NCBI GenBank assembly: GCA_003389325.1 | Contig: QQVE01000009.1 | Coordinates: 62,001-126,000 of the forward strand | DNA from: Planctomycetota bacterium | GTDB lineage: Bacteria; Planctomycetota; Planctomycetia; Pirellulales; PALSA-1355 | DNA length: 64,000 bases | Direction: 5' to 3' | Shown here: positions 17,795 to 26,502 of the stretch, one piece after another | Layout: the number at the start of each line of letters is the position of its first letter | Numbering within the stretch: position 1 is the stretch's first letter | Notes under the pieces: generated by a model | Databases searched by the model: none | The model's input: only the letters and a program-made list of their open reading frames with translations | Told to the model about the DNA's origin: nothing | Translations under genes and position numbers: made by a program

Positions 17795-19441
17795 ATGGCC
17801 AAACTGGGGGTCGAACAGTTTGTAGACCTGATCAAGCGCAGTGGATTGGTCGACGATGAGCGACTCAATCAGGCACTGTCCGGGGTCGACCATTCCGTCA
17901 AGGACAGCGGAATTATCGCGTCCAGCCTGACCAAGGCCGGCCTGCTCACCGAGTGGCAGAGCGAAAAGCTCTTGCAGGGCCGCCACAAAGGCTTCTACCT
18001 CGGCAAGTACAAGCTACTCAACCACATCGGCACCGGCGGCATGGGTGCCGTTTACCTGGCCGAGCACCAGGTCATGCGCCACCGCGTGGCCATCAAGCTG
18101 CTGCCCAACCATCTGGCCGCCCAGCAGTCCTACCTCGAGCGCTTTCACCAGGAAGCCCGCGCCGCGGCGGCGCTGACGCATCCGAACATCATTCGCGCCT
18201 TCGACGTCGACCAGCACGAGTCGTACCACTACCTGGTGATGGAATACGTCGACGGCACCGACTTGCAGGCCGTCGTGAGCCGCAGCGGACCGATGCCCTT
18301 CGAAACCGCCGCGAACTACACGCGCCAGGCGGCCGAAGGCCTGGCCTATGCGCACCGCATGGGTCTGATCCACCGCGACATCAAGCCGGCCAACCTGCTG
18401 GTCGACAAGGAGGGCACGGTCAAGATACTCGACATGGGCCTGGCCCGCTTCTCCGATGAATCGCAGGGCTCGCTGACCATGGCCTACGATCAGAAGATGA
18501 TCGGCACGGTCGACTACCTCGCCCCGGAACAAGCGCTCGACAGTCACAAGGTCGATGCCCGGGCCGACATCTACAGCCTGGGCTGCACGTTCTATTTCCT
18601 GCTCACCGGCGATGCACCGTTCCCGCAGGGCACGATTCCGCAGCGTCTAATGCGGCACCAGTCGGCCGACCCGACCGACATTCGCGAGTTCCGGCCCGAT
18701 GTGCCCGAGGCACTGGTGTCGATCTGCCGCAAGATGATGGCCAAGTCGGTAGACACGCGCTACCAAAGCGGCGACGAAGTAGCCGAAGCGCTCACCTTCT
18801 GGCTGGAAGACGCCGGTTACGAGACGGGCTCCGGCGTTTCCACCCGTGAGTTCGTGCCGCCTCCCTCGGGCCCCTCGCTCAACGAAGATCTCACGCTTGC
18901 GCCGATCGACGAAGAGGTGAACGGCCGCGGCGCCGGCACCAAGATTCCGAAGCAGGAGGATTCGAAAGCCTCGAAGTCGGGCGCCAAGTCGTCGGCCGGC
19001 AAGTCGGGCGTGGCCGGCTCGAAGAGTTCGCCCGGCAAGTCCGGTGCAAAGTCCGGCGTGAAGCCGGGAAGCAAATCGGGTGTGAAGCCGGGTAGCAAGT
19101 CGGGCGTCAAGTCCGGCAGCAAGTCGGGGGTGAAGCCGGGCGGCAAGTCCGGCGTCCAGGGCGGAACGAAGAAGTCGGCCTCGGGCGTCAAGTCCGGGGG
19201 TTCCAAACCGCCGGTCGATTTGACCGAGCAAGACGACTTGATGGACGAGTTGCTCGCGGCGCCCGCATTGCCCCCCTCTGAGCAGCAGCTTCAGTCGCCG
19301 CAGTCTGCCCCTTCCATCGGTTCGAGCGGCGAAGAGACCATCGTGTCGCGGCTGGGCAAAGTGGTCGGCATGGGAGTCGGCGGCGCCATCGTTCTTGTGC
19401 TGATCCTGCTCGTGCTGATCTATCTCTCGACGTTCCTCTAA
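17795..19441 (+). CDS. Hanks-type Ser/Thr protein kinase with repeat linker and C-terminal membrane anchor
   Basis: A 548-residue protein. Residues 1-65 form a helical N-terminal region frequent in planctomycete kinases. The kinase domain (about 72-340) has the glycine loop IGTGGMGAVYLA, VAIK with Lys101, the catalytic loop HRDIKPAN (Asp195), DMG in place of DFG (Asp213) and APEQ. All residues needed for catalysis are present. A linker rich in Lys, Ser, Gly and Pro contains an 8-residue repeat (KSGVKPGS) from about 419 to 454. One transmembrane helix ends the protein (VGGAIVLVLILLVLIYL), leaving no outer sensor domain, so the kinase faces the cytoplasm. Targets are unknown. ATG 17795 has no clear ribosome site. 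Confidence 0.9.
   Translation: MAKLGVEQFVDLIKRSGLVDDERLNQALSGVDHSVKDSGIIASSLTKAGLLTEWQSEKLLQGRHKGFYLGKYKLLNHIGTGGMGAVYLAEHQVMRHRVAIKLLPNHLAAQQSYLERFHQEARAAAALTHPNIIRAFDVDQHESYHYLVMEYVDGTDLQAVVSRSGPMPFETAANYTRQAAEGLAYAHRMGLIHRDIKPANLLVDKEGTVKILDMGLARFSDESQGSLTMAYDQKMIGTVDYLAPEQALDSHKVDARADIYSLGCTFYFLLTGDAPFPQGTIPQRLMRHQSADPTDIREFRPDVPEALVSICRKMMAKSVDTRYQSGDEVAEALTFWLEDAGYETGSGVSTREFVPPPSGPSLNEDLTLAPIDEEVNGRGAGTKIPKQEDSKASKSGAKSSAGKSGVAGSKSSPGKSGAKSGVKPGSKSGVKPGSKSGVKSGSKSGVKPGGKSGVQGGTKKSASGVKSGGSKPPVDLTEQDDLMDELLAAPALPPSEQQLQSPQSAPSIGSSGEETIVSRLGKVVGMGVGGAIVLVLILLVLIYLSTFL
19049..19156 (+). repeat. 24-bp coding tandem repeat (KSGVKPGS)
   Basis: About 4.5 units of a 24-base repeat inside the kinase gene, each coding KSGV followed by KPGS, KSGS or KPGG. 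Third-codon positions vary between units, so the amino acid pattern, not the DNA, appears to be kept. The segment is a basic, flexible linker between the kinase domain and the membrane helix. Confidence 0.8.
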
Positions 19442-19609
19442 GCTGTGGGTTTCCGAGCACTTGGCGTGCCATGCCGCGCGCGGTGCTGTCGTGCTCCGTC
19501 ATTTTCTCGTTTCTCGGGCAAAACGACCAAAGACTCGGCCGACTGCGACGAATTAGCGGCAGGAGAACGAACGATTCGAAGCAGGCCACACCTCGCGGGG
19601 GGTACTGTC

Positions 19610-20473
19610 ATGCCATGTTGTTCTGGGCGGGCAATCTTACTGTTGGCAGGCCTGGGAGCGCTATGGCTGGTCGCGCCGGCCGGATGTGCCATCCCGGCCT
19701 ACACTGCCAAGGAAACTCAAACCGACGTTTTCGAAACCGGCCCCACGCCGAAGATCGTCGTCGACACCTTCAACGGGTCGATCGACATCAGCAACGGCGC
19801 CGAGGATGAAGTCGTGGTTGAGGTCACCAAGCGCGCCTCGGGCATGGACGAGGACACCGCCGCGGCGAATCTGGCGAACATCGAGATCGCGATGGAACAG
19901 CGGGGCGACGAGATTCACATCACGGCCCGCCGCCTGCGAGGCATGCGCGGCAACTTTGGGGCGTCGGTCATCGTCGCCGCTCCGCCCGAGGCGGTCGTGG
20001 AACTGAAAACCGACAACGGCTACATCGTCAGCGAAGGGATGCGCGGCGGCGTCGAGGCCCGCACTTCGAACGGCCGGATCGACGTCGTCGAGGCGACCGG
20101 GCCGATCAATGCCCGCACCAGTAACAGCGCCATCCAAATCGAGGCCGAAGACGCCGTGCTCGAGGCCCGCACCTCGAACGGCCGCGTCCGCTTTCGGGGA
20201 TCGCTCGCCGACGCCCGGCATCGGGTGAGAACCTCCAACGGCAAGCTTGATAGCATCTTGCCCGAGGGCAGCGTGTTTCGCTTCGACGCCTCAACCTCCA
20301 ACGGACGCGTCGACTGCGAGTTTCCCTTCGATCGCACCGACTCGGGACGCAGCCGCCGCAACATCGAGGGCCTCGTCGGCGATGGCCCGACGAAAACCGA
20401 GCTCGTGCTCGACACCAGCAATAGCTCGATCGACATTCGCCGCATCGACGACTCCAAGCAGCTTCTTGATTAG
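19610..20473 (+). CDS. DUF4097-family beta-strand repeat lipoprotein
   Basis: A 287-residue lipoprotein. I chose ATG 19610, which gives a signal ending in the lipobox-like VAPAGC; the frame is open further upstream without a ribosome site. The mature part is a right-handed beta-helix-like repeat of the DUF4097 type with recurring ARTSNGRI, ARTSNSAI, ARTSNGRV, RTSNGKL and ASTSNGRV units about every 20-25 residues. Such proteins are thought to be structural or adhesion-related surface proteins; no catalytic residue is known. It follows the kinase gene on the same strand by about 170 bases. Confidence 0.82.
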   Translation: MPCCSGRAILLLAGLGALWLVAPAGCAIPAYTAKETQTDVFETGPTPKIVVDTFNGSIDISNGAEDEVVVEVTKRASGMDEDTAAANLANIEIAMEQRGDEIHITARRLRGMRGNFGASVIVAAPPEAVVELKTDNGYIVSEGMRGGVEARTSNGRIDVVEATGPINARTSNSAIQIEAEDAVLEARTSNGRVRFRGSLADARHRVRTSNGKLDSILPEGSVFRFDASTSNGRVDCEFPFDRTDSGRSRRNIEGLVGDGPTKTELVLDTSNSSIDIRRIDDSKQLLD

Positions 20474-20532
20474 CTCGCGTCGGCCGTCGTACGATGGACG
20501 CGGGTTCAGGACGCGTCGAGCGGAGTACGGCA

Positions 20533-21147
20533 GTGGGATTCTATCGCCACGTGATTTTTCCTCGGCTGATGGAGTGGTCCCTCAGTACCGAGTTGTCGAT
20601 GGACTACCGCCGCAAGACGCTCGAAGCGGCCCGCGGGCAGGTATTGGAAATCGGCTACGGCACGGGGCTCAACCTGCCGTGCTATCCGCGCTCGATCGAG
20701 CGCCTGGTACTGCTCGACCAGGACCAATTGCGCCCCAAGCTCGTCGCGCAGCGCATCGCCGAAGCTGGGTTGCCCGTCGAAACGAAGCATCTCGACGCCG
20801 AGCACTTGCCGTTTGAGTCGGCGAGCTTCGACACGGTCGTCTCGACCTGGACGCTGTGCAGCATCCCCGACGTGGCCGGCGCTCTCGTCGAAATACGCCG
20901 CGTGCTCAAACCCGGCGGGAGCCTGTTGTTCCTGGAACATGGCCGCAGCGACGATTCGCGCGTCGCCCGGCGACAGGACCGCTGGAACTGGGCCCAAAAG
21001 ATCGTCGGCTGCGGCTGCCACCTCAACCGCCCGATCGACCAACTGATCGCCGCCTCGGGCTTGACCATCAACCGTCTCGAACGGTTCGACATGCCCAAAG
21101 ACCCCAAGATCTTCGCCGCCCATTACCTGGGCCGGGCCACGCACTAG
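20533..21147 (+). CDS. Class I SAM-dependent methyltransferase
   Basis: A 204-residue cytosolic protein. The SAM-binding motif I is VLEIGYGTGLNL; the acidic end of strand 2 is VLLDQD; motif post-I is HLPFESASFDTVVSTWTLCSIPD. The C-terminal part has LNRPIDQLIAASG. It resembles UbiE/COQ5-like or phosphatidylethanolamine-methylating enzymes, but the acceptor cannot be named. I prefer the GTG at 20533 because CGGAG lies 7 bases before it and the protein then starts MGFYRHVIFPRL, the usual start of this group. An ATG at 20494 without a ribosome site would add 13 residues. Confidence 0.83.
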   Translation: MGFYRHVIFPRLMEWSLSTELSMDYRRKTLEAARGQVLEIGYGTGLNLPCYPRSIERLVLLDQDQLRPKLVAQRIAEAGLPVETKHLDAEHLPFESASFDTVVSTWTLCSIPDVAGALVEIRRVLKPGGSLLFLEHGRSDDSRVARRQDRWNWAQKIVGCGCHLNRPIDQLIAASGLTINRLERFDMPKDPKIFAAHYLGRATH

Positions 21148-21222
21148 GCGACAGCGCCCTCGGAGGATGCCACCTGCGTTGGCCTGAAGTGCGGATCTCG
21201 GACTCTAGTCAGGAGTGGGATC

Positions 21223-21663
21223 GTGTTACTTGATTGCTTCACAGTCTACGACCAAGTCGCGGAGTATGACCCGGCGACGGACCAGTTCGCGCAATCGACT
21301 CGCTTGGACGCTGAATCGCGCCGGATTGGCGGCTTCTTCGATCGTCTTAACGGTGCCTTGCTGCTGTTCTACCGCGATGGAGATTCACTGTACCTGTCAA
21401 TCGACGGCGATCGTTTCCGATTCGACGAGTGCAGTGTCGAATGGGGCGGAGTTGCCAACAGTCGCACACTCCGGTTTCTGCCCACCGACGGCGTAGCGAG
21501 GCAACTTTCTTATCAAGTCGAAGAGCTAGACCCGCCCTTGTCTGAGGATCCCACTCCATTCGCGGAGCACGAAGATTTCGATTTTGGCCTATTCTTGCGG
21601 AACGTTGCTCGCGACCCAAAGCGGCAGAAGCGTCTGTTTCAGAGCACCGAACCCGACGACTAG
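21223..21663 (+). CDS. Hypothetical protein, GTG start
   Basis: A 146-residue protein with GTG at 21223 and AGGAG 7 bases upstream. It is acidic, without signal peptide or membrane segment. Its beta-rich middle (GALLLFYRDGDSLYLSIDGDRFRFDE) suggests a small beta-barrel or sandwich. No family is recognised. The coding sequence is less GC-rich than its neighbours. It ends with a 4-base overlap with the convergent acylase gene. Confidence 0.6.
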   Translation: MLLDCFTVYDQVAEYDPATDQFAQSTRLDAESRRIGGFFDRLNGALLLFYRDGDSLYLSIDGDRFRFDECSVEWGGVANSRTLRFLPTDGVARQLSYQVEELDPPLSEDPTPFAEHEDFDFGLFLRNVARDPKRQKRLFQSTEPDD

Positions 21664-23828
21664 TCGGATTGCCCGGGCCGATACGAGCGAATCAATTGCG
21701 CTTCGATCTCGGCATCGGTAAACGCGGCGCGCTTCATCCTGTTGGCCGAGAACAGCGGGGCCTGATCGTTGAAGTGCGGCGAGTCGGGCAGTTCGCTCTG
21801 GCTGTAGGAGATGATCGTGTAGGCCTTCACCGGCTGGCCGAACTCCACGGCGAATACCCAACTGTCGCCCGTGTTGGCCCGCAGCTTGCCGTCGGGGTCT
21901 TCGGCGAACCCAATCACGCGAAAGCATCCCATCAGGCCCGAGCCGCCGCTGACGGGCAGATCGACGTCGCCGTAGCGGATGCGATGGGCTTCGCCCCAAC
22001 TCACGTCGGGCCGGCCGTACGTGGCGTTCACTTCGCGGAGTGCCTCGACGAACGCCTTGGCCGCCCGCGGCTTGTCGGCCAGCCCGTGCGGAGTCGTCGT
22101 CGGCTTGTCGGCGTCCCATTCCTCGGCGAAGTTCTTCCCGCCTTTCTTCTCGTAGCGCTTCCACCAGGCTTCGAACAACGTGCCGCCCGGGCTGTCGGCC
22201 TGCACGGTGCCGTCCCATGCTTCGAGGGCCTTGATGCCGGCTGCCAGCTCCGAGGTCGAAGGCTCGGCCCGCAGCGTGGCGAGCAAGTCGTCTTTGACGC
22301 GCTCGCCGAGCAGCATGTCGGGGCTATGTTTCCGGTCGCGCACCTCCTCGAGCGTGAACTTGTGGTCGCCGTCGATCAGTCGCAGGCTGTGCTGGCTCCG
22401 CAGACTGACGTTGTTCGCCGGGAAATAGCCCGGGAAATCTTGCGGGTTCATCGGCACGCGCAGGTTTGTGAAGTAGGGGGGCGAATTGCAGTTGTGCACG
22501 TAGCCGCCCGGCGGATTGAACAACTGCGGCAACTCGTCGAGCGTGTGGAACTCGGTCCAAATGTCCGAGCTGTCCTCCGCGGGCACGGCCTCGGCCTTGT
22601 GCGCCGGGTGAGGCAGCTTCGGCACGGTGCCGTTCCACAAGTAGTAGATGTTGCCCGTGCGGTCGGCGTAACAGATGTTGAACATCGGAATCTGCTGCAT
22701 CGCCAGGGCTTGGCGAAACTCTTCGAAGCTCGTGGCCTGCGACATCCGCAGCCACTGTTCGTAGGCCCGATAGTTCTCGTAGCAGGCGCTGCGAATCACG
22801 TACAGCTTGTCGGCCGTGCGGTGGATCACTGGCCCCAGGGGCGTGTGCCAGAACGTGCGTGAGAGGGTTTCGCTGCCGTCGTCGGTCTTGACCTCGATCT
22901 CCACGTCGTCCTGCGTGATCGGCACCGACTTGCCGTCGAACAAGTAGTGGTTCTCCTTATCCGGATCGAGCGCGAGCTCGTAGATCTCTTCCAGGTCGGG
23001 ATAGTTTACGGTGTGCGACCAGCCAAGGTTCTCGTTCCAGCCCGTGGTGAGCACGGGCCGGCCGATGAACGTCGAGCCGTAGAAGTCGAGCTTGCCCGGT
23101 ACCTTTAGATGGGCTTCGTAATAGGTCGAGACGGGGCGCCACCCCTGGTGCGGATTGCCCATCAACAGGGCCCGCCCCGAGCGGCTGCGGCTGGGGGCAA
23201 ACGCCCACATGTTCGACCCCAGCTCGGCATCGCTTTCCGCTTCGAAGATGGCGGCCGTGGCGTCTTGTGTCTTAAGAAAGTCGTTGATGATCTTGCCGCG
23301 ATTGAAGGCAAACCGCATCACGCCCGCGAAGCCATAAGCCACGACGTCGCGTCCGGTGATCTTCGGCATCCAGTCGGCGGCGCTGTCGGGATGCTTGTCG
23401 ACAAAGTAGTTCAAGCCCGCGGCAAAGCCTTCGCACATCGCGCGGTAGTCGGGATCGATCTTGTCGTAGTTGTCGTCCGCCCGCTGGTAAACGCGGAACT
23501 GCCGGTAGTACGCGTCGCTCTTGACGTTCACCCCGTCGTCCGGCTGGTCGCCGTCGGGCCCGAACGCGGCCGCCAGTTCGCCGCGCGCGGTGATATAACC
23601 GCGCATGATGTTGGGCAGATGATCTTCGGCCTGGCAGTACCCGAATCCAAACGCCACCGCCTCGAGCGTCGGCGCCTCGATATGCGGCACGCCGTACTCC
23701 GTGCGTCGAATCTGCACCTGCGCGGCCAGATCCACCGCGCCGCCGGCGCGGGTCTCGCGAACGTTTGCAGCCAGCGCGAGCGCGATGGCGACCATTCCCA
23801 GAAGTTTTCCCGACAGAAGCCGTGTCAT
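21660..23828 (-). CDS. Penicillin acylase family amidohydrolase (Ntn hydrolase)
   Basis: A 722-residue secreted protein with a Sec signal (residues about 1-28) after ATG 23828. The frame begins further upstream, but this start gives the signal peptide. The alpha chain starts with QIRRTEYGVPHIEA. The autocatalytic cut and nucleophile are at GSNMWA, Ser205, preceded by a spacer. TGWNENLGWSHTVN and the later Asn/Arg region fit the penicillin acylase or acyl-homoserine-lactone acylase fold. Known members cleave amide bonds of beta-lactams, N-acyl-homoserine lactones or aculeacin-like lipopeptides; the substrate here is open. It stands alone on its strand. Confidence 0.87.
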   Translation of the reverse strand: MTRLLSGKLLGMVAIALALAANVRETRAGGAVDLAAQVQIRRTEYGVPHIEAPTLEAVAFGFGYCQAEDHLPNIMRGYITARGELAAAFGPDGDQPDDGVNVKSDAYYRQFRVYQRADDNYDKIDPDYRAMCEGFAAGLNYFVDKHPDSAADWMPKITGRDVVAYGFAGVMRFAFNRGKIINDFLKTQDATAAIFEAESDAELGSNMWAFAPSRSRSGRALLMGNPHQGWRPVSTYYEAHLKVPGKLDFYGSTFIGRPVLTTGWNENLGWSHTVNYPDLEEIYELALDPDKENHYLFDGKSVPITQDDVEIEVKTDDGSETLSRTFWHTPLGPVIHRTADKLYVIRSACYENYRAYEQWLRMSQATSFEEFRQALAMQQIPMFNICYADRTGNIYYLWNGTVPKLPHPAHKAEAVPAEDSSDIWTEFHTLDELPQLFNPPGGYVHNCNSPPYFTNLRVPMNPQDFPGYFPANNVSLRSQHSLRLIDGDHKFTLEEVRDRKHSPDMLLGERVKDDLLATLRAEPSTSELAAGIKALEAWDGTVQADSPGGTLFEAWWKRYEKKGGKNFAEEWDADKPTTTPHGLADKPRAAKAFVEALREVNATYGRPDVSWGEAHRIRYGDVDLPVSGGSGLMGCFRVIGFAEDPDGKLRANTGDSWVFAVEFGQPVKAYTIISYSQSELPDSPHFNDQAPLFSANRMKRAAFTDAEIEAQLIRSYRPGQSD

Positions 23829-24023
23829 GATAGGATCCGCCCACGCACGAGTATGGGGACCTGGAGAAGAGCGGTGCGGCGCGCCCCCATTTCCGCCAGA
23901 GCACACATTGGCGCAGCTTAGCCGCCGCGAAGGGCCGGTTCAAGAATTCGGCCCGGGGGCCAAACGCTTGTATCCCGCGGGCCGTTGGCGGTGTCCAAAG
24001 AAGCGCAGGAAGCAGTGCTCGCG

Positions 24024-24052
24024 TTGGCAGCCCGGCGGCGTCTCGCTACGAT
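24024..24052 (+). promoter_or_regulatory. Promoter of tRNA-Leu
   Basis: TTGGCA at 24024-24029 and TACGAT at 24047-24052 with an exact 17-base spacer, 22 bases before the tRNA. Confidence 0.55.
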
Positions 24053-24073
24053 GAGCGCTTGCCCACCGCGGCC

Positions 24074-24159
24074 GGCCGGATGGCGAAATTGGCAGACGCA
24101 CGGGACTTAAAATCCCGTGGAGGGTAACCTCCGTGCGGGTTCGATCCCCGCTCCGGCCA
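24074..24159 (+). tRNA. tRNA-Leu (anticodon TAA)
   Basis: An 86-base class II tRNA. The acceptor stem pairs GGCCGGA with TCCGGCC and the discriminator is A. The D arm is followed by the anticodon stem-loop CGGGA-CTTAAAA-TCCCG with anticodon TAA. A long variable arm (GGAGGGTAACCTCC) and T arm GCGGG-TTCGATC-CCCGC are present. CCA is not encoded. Confidence 0.95.
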
Positions 24160-24217
24160 CTTGATTGGGGCGTTGGGCGAGGGGGCCGATGGCTGACGTC
24201 GATATGCGGAGGCTGCG

Positions 24218-24586
24218 ATGAACTTCGGGAAGACTACGCCGATTCTGCGCGTTTTCGATGAGGGGAAGGCCAGGGAGTTCTATGTCGACTACCTGGGGTT
24301 TCGGGTCGATTGGGAGCATCGCTTTGCCGAGGGAATGCCGCTGTACATGTCGGTCTCCCGGGGCGATTGCGTGCTGCATCTTTCGGAGCATCACGGCGAT
24401 TGCTGTCCGGGCGCCGCGGCGCGGATCGAAACCGACGACGTCGACGGCTATTGCGCCGAGTTGGCTGCCAAGCAGTACAAGTACCTGCGGCCCGGCGTGG
24501 AGTTGAAGCCCTGGGGCTCGCGCGACATGGACATCAAGGATCCCTTTGGCAATCGGCTGACGTTTACGACGGCCGTGAGCGTTTAG
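24218..24586 (+). CDS. Glyoxalase/bleomycin-resistance superfamily (VOC) protein
   Basis: A 122-residue cytosolic protein with ATG at 24218 and GGAGG 7 bases upstream. It shows the paired beta-alpha-beta-beta-beta modules of the VOC fold: TPILRVFDEGKAREFYVDYLGF at the start and DIKDPFGNRLTF at the end. His54 and His58-59 (HLSEHHGD) and the acidic C-terminal residue could bind a metal. Many members with the LRVFD start are annotated as bleomycin-resistance-like proteins, but the substrate cannot be inferred. Confidence 0.82.
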   Translation: MNFGKTTPILRVFDEGKAREFYVDYLGFRVDWEHRFAEGMPLYMSVSRGDCVLHLSEHHGDCCPGAAARIETDDVDGYCAELAAKQYKYLRPGVELKPWGSRDMDIKDPFGNRLTFTTAVSV

Positions 24587-24776
24587 CACCTCGCCTTTTC
24601 CGCGGCTTTTCTCCGCGGCTCCGACGAGACGCAAGAGATGCGCATTCTGTCGAAAAGTCGGTGCTTGCCAGCGGGGGACCGGGCTTCGATAATCGGGCCT
24701 GTCTACGGTGCATCGCCAAAGCTTCGCGATGGCCATCCCACCAACCTGACATCCCACCACCGATGAGGAACCTTCC

Positions 24777-25391
24777 ATGACGTTTGCGTTTCGCGGATTT
24801 GCTTTGGCGGCGGCTGTTCTGACGGCTTCGTGCGCGGTTGGCCAGGATAAGGATTGGGTCGCGCTGTTCGACGGCAAGACGATGGCCGGCTGGGAGATGA
24901 TCGGCAACGAGAACAGCAAGTGGCAAGTGCAGGACGGGGCCATCTGCGGGTCGGGACCGGCCTCGATGCTGGTCTGCACGAAAGGGCCCTTCAAGAACTT
25001 CCGCTATCGCGCCGAGATCAAGATCAACGATGGCGGCAACTCGGGCCTGTACTTCCGCACCACGCGTCGGCCCGGCTTCACCGACGGCTACGAGGCACAG
25101 ATCGACAGCACGCACCGCGATCCGATTCGCACCGGCTCGCTCTACGGCATGTGCCACGTCTACAAGCGCCTGGTCGAGCCCGACGAATGGTTCACCTACG
25201 AGATCCAGGTGCAGGATGGGGTGTGGCGCGGCCGGCCCGTCACAAAGATCAAGATCACCGTCAACGACGACGAGCTCTACGAGTACTTCGATTTCGATCA
25301 GACCTTCAAGGAAGGCTACTTCGCCTTTCAGCAGCACGACCCGGGCAGCAAGGTCTGCATCCGTAAGGTCGAAGTGATGGAGTTGGAGTAG
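24777..25391 (+). CDS. DUF1080 (3-keto-disaccharide hydrolase-like) secreted protein
   Basis: A 204-residue exported protein. The signal peptide (about residues 1-22) ends near SCAVGQ, possibly also a lipobox-like site. The DUF1080 domain follows with WVALFDGKTMAGWEM, a central IKINDGGNSGLYFRT and the C-terminal FAFQQHDPGSKVCIRKVEV. The domain has a concanavalin-like jelly roll; some members hydrolyse 3-keto-glycosides, others bind sugars. It is very common in planctomycetes. A GAGG lies about 10 bases before the ATG. Confidence 0.9.
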   Translation: MTFAFRGFALAAAVLTASCAVGQDKDWVALFDGKTMAGWEMIGNENSKWQVQDGAICGSGPASMLVCTKGPFKNFRYRAEIKINDGGNSGLYFRTTRRPGFTDGYEAQIDSTHRDPIRTGSLYGMCHVYKRLVEPDEWFTYEIQVQDGVWRGRPVTKIKITVNDDELYEYFDFDQTFKEGYFAFQQHDPGSKVCIRKVEVMELE

Positions 25392-25502
25392 CCTGTCCGG
25401 CGTCGTACTTCTTCGTGAGGGCTCTGGGGTCGTTGCCCGCAAGCGCGCCGACGGCGCGTCGTCACGACTTGTAGAGATGTCTCGCCTAAGAGGCCAAGCG
25501 AC

Positions 25503-25904
25503 ATGACGGACTCCGACCGCCTGAAGTATCTTCGCGTGGCGCTGCTGCTCACCGGAGGCATCTTCATCTTCGGCGTCTGGCCGTTGACGATCGTGTGGCC
25601 CTCGGGTTGGTCGTGGCATGCCGGCGGGCGGTCGGAGTACCTGGAAATGATCATGGGCATCTACGCCACGCTCGGCGTGTTCTTGATCCTGGCGGCGCGC
25701 GATCCGCTTGCGCACCTGAGCCTGATCTGGTTTACGATCTGGTCGAGCGTCGTGCACGGGGCGATCATGGGCGTGCAGTCGCTGGTGGAGCCAGATCGCC
25801 ATCTGGGCCATCTGTGGGGCGACGTGTTGGCGCTGTTCATCGTCGCGGCCGTTCTGGCCGCTCTTATGCCCACAAAGAAACCGTCGGCGCGTTCCGCCTC
25901 CTGA
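25503..25904 (+). CDS. Small multi-pass membrane protein (probably DUF6632)
   Basis: A 133-residue protein with four hydrophobic helices: LLLTGGIFIFGVWPLTIVW, MIMGIYATLGVFLIL, LIWFTIWSSVVHGAIM and VLALFIVAAVLAALM. The short N-terminal RLKYLRVALLLTG and the HGAIMGVQSL segment resemble DUF6632 proteins, whose function is unknown. The family call is from memory. It precedes the MarR operator region by about 50 bases on the same strand but probably belongs to a separate transcript. Confidence 0.65.
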   Translation: MTDSDRLKYLRVALLLTGGIFIFGVWPLTIVWPSGWSWHAGGRSEYLEMIMGIYATLGVFLILAARDPLAHLSLIWFTIWSSVVHGAIMGVQSLVEPDRHLGHLWGDVLALFIVAAVLAALMPTKKPSARSAS

Positions 25905-25946
25905 AGCCATCCTCAAAGACCCGCCGCGGCCGCAAGGACTCTCCTC

Positions 25947-25975
25947 TTGACTCCTGGATAGTTTACGTGTAAACT
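25947..25975 (+). promoter_or_regulatory. Promoter of the marR-type gene
   Basis: TTGACT at 25947-25952 and TAAACT at 25970-25975 with a 17-base spacer. The -10 box and the spacer lie inside the palindrome at 25958-25977, so a bound regulator would block polymerase. Confidence 0.55.
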
Positions 25976-25977
25976 AT
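25958..25977 (+). promoter_or_regulatory. MarR-type operator, perfect palindrome
   Basis: ATAGTTTAC-GT-GTAAACTAT, two perfect 9-base half sites around a 2-base centre. It covers the -10 region of the regulator gene and recurs with few changes before the pirin gene, which supports autoregulation plus control of the neighbour. Confidence 0.75.
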
Positions 25978-25998
25978 ATGCACCGAGGGAAAGGACCA

Positions 25999-26481
25999 AT
26001 GCCCGCGAATCTGCAACGCGAACTCAAGAAGAAGCGGCCGTTCGAGTCGCCCGAGCAGGAGGCGATCCTCAATATCCTCCGCACGAGCGACTTGTTCGAG
26101 AACCGGCTGGGACGCCTGTTTCGCGAGTACGGTCTGACCCCCTCGCAGTACAACGTGCTCCGCATTCTGCGCGGCGAGGGTGGACCGCTGCCGTCGCTGG
26201 AAATCGCCGAGCGCACGATCCAGGTCGTGCCGGCCATCACGGGCCTGATCGACCGGCTCGAGCAGCAGGGGCTGGTCGCGCGGCGGCGCAGCGACGAGGA
26301 TCGCCGCGTGGTCTTTGTGGAGATCACGAGCAAGGCCCTTGGCATCTTGAAGCGGCTCGACGCGCCGCTCGAGCAGTTGCATCGCGACCTGGTGGGGCAT
26401 TTGTCGGCGGCGCAACTTAAGGACTTGTCGCGACTGCTCGAAAAGGCGCGGCATTCCACGCCGCCCGAGGAGGTGACCTAG
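25999..26481 (+). CDS. MarR family transcriptional regulator
   Basis: A 160-residue winged-helix regulator. The N-terminal dimerisation helix is followed by LTPSQYNVLRILRG, the recognition helix region IAERTIQVVPAITGLIDRLEQQGLV and the wing RRRSDEDRRVVFVEIT, the classical MarR DNA-binding block. Residues after 110 complete the dimer interface. I prefer the ATG at 25999; an ATG at 25978 directly at the operator edge would add 7 residues. A palindrome covers its promoter and the same site precedes the pirin-WrbA genes, so it most likely represses itself and them until a ligand binds. No redox cysteine is evident. Confidence 0.88.
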   Translation: MPANLQRELKKKRPFESPEQEAILNILRTSDLFENRLGRLFREYGLTPSQYNVLRILRGEGGPLPSLEIAERTIQVVPAITGLIDRLEQQGLVARRRSDEDRRVVFVEITSKALGILKRLDAPLEQLHRDLVGHLSAAQLKDLSRLLEKARHSTPPEEVT

Positions 26482-26496
26482 CCTCGCGTTTTTTTT
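26466..26496 (+). terminator. Terminator overlapping the marR stop codon
   Basis: CGAGG pairs with CCTCG around an inner AGGT-G-ACCT, followed by eight T at 26489-26496. It separates the regulator from the pirin operon, so the latter needs its own promoter. Confidence 0.55.
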
Positions 26497-26502
26497 GGTC
26501 TG

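Noticed and set aside
24564..25916. 450-codon minus-strand frame opposite the DUF1080 and membrane protein genes
   Set aside because: Both plus-strand genes have ribosome sites and family motifs; the antisense product has none.
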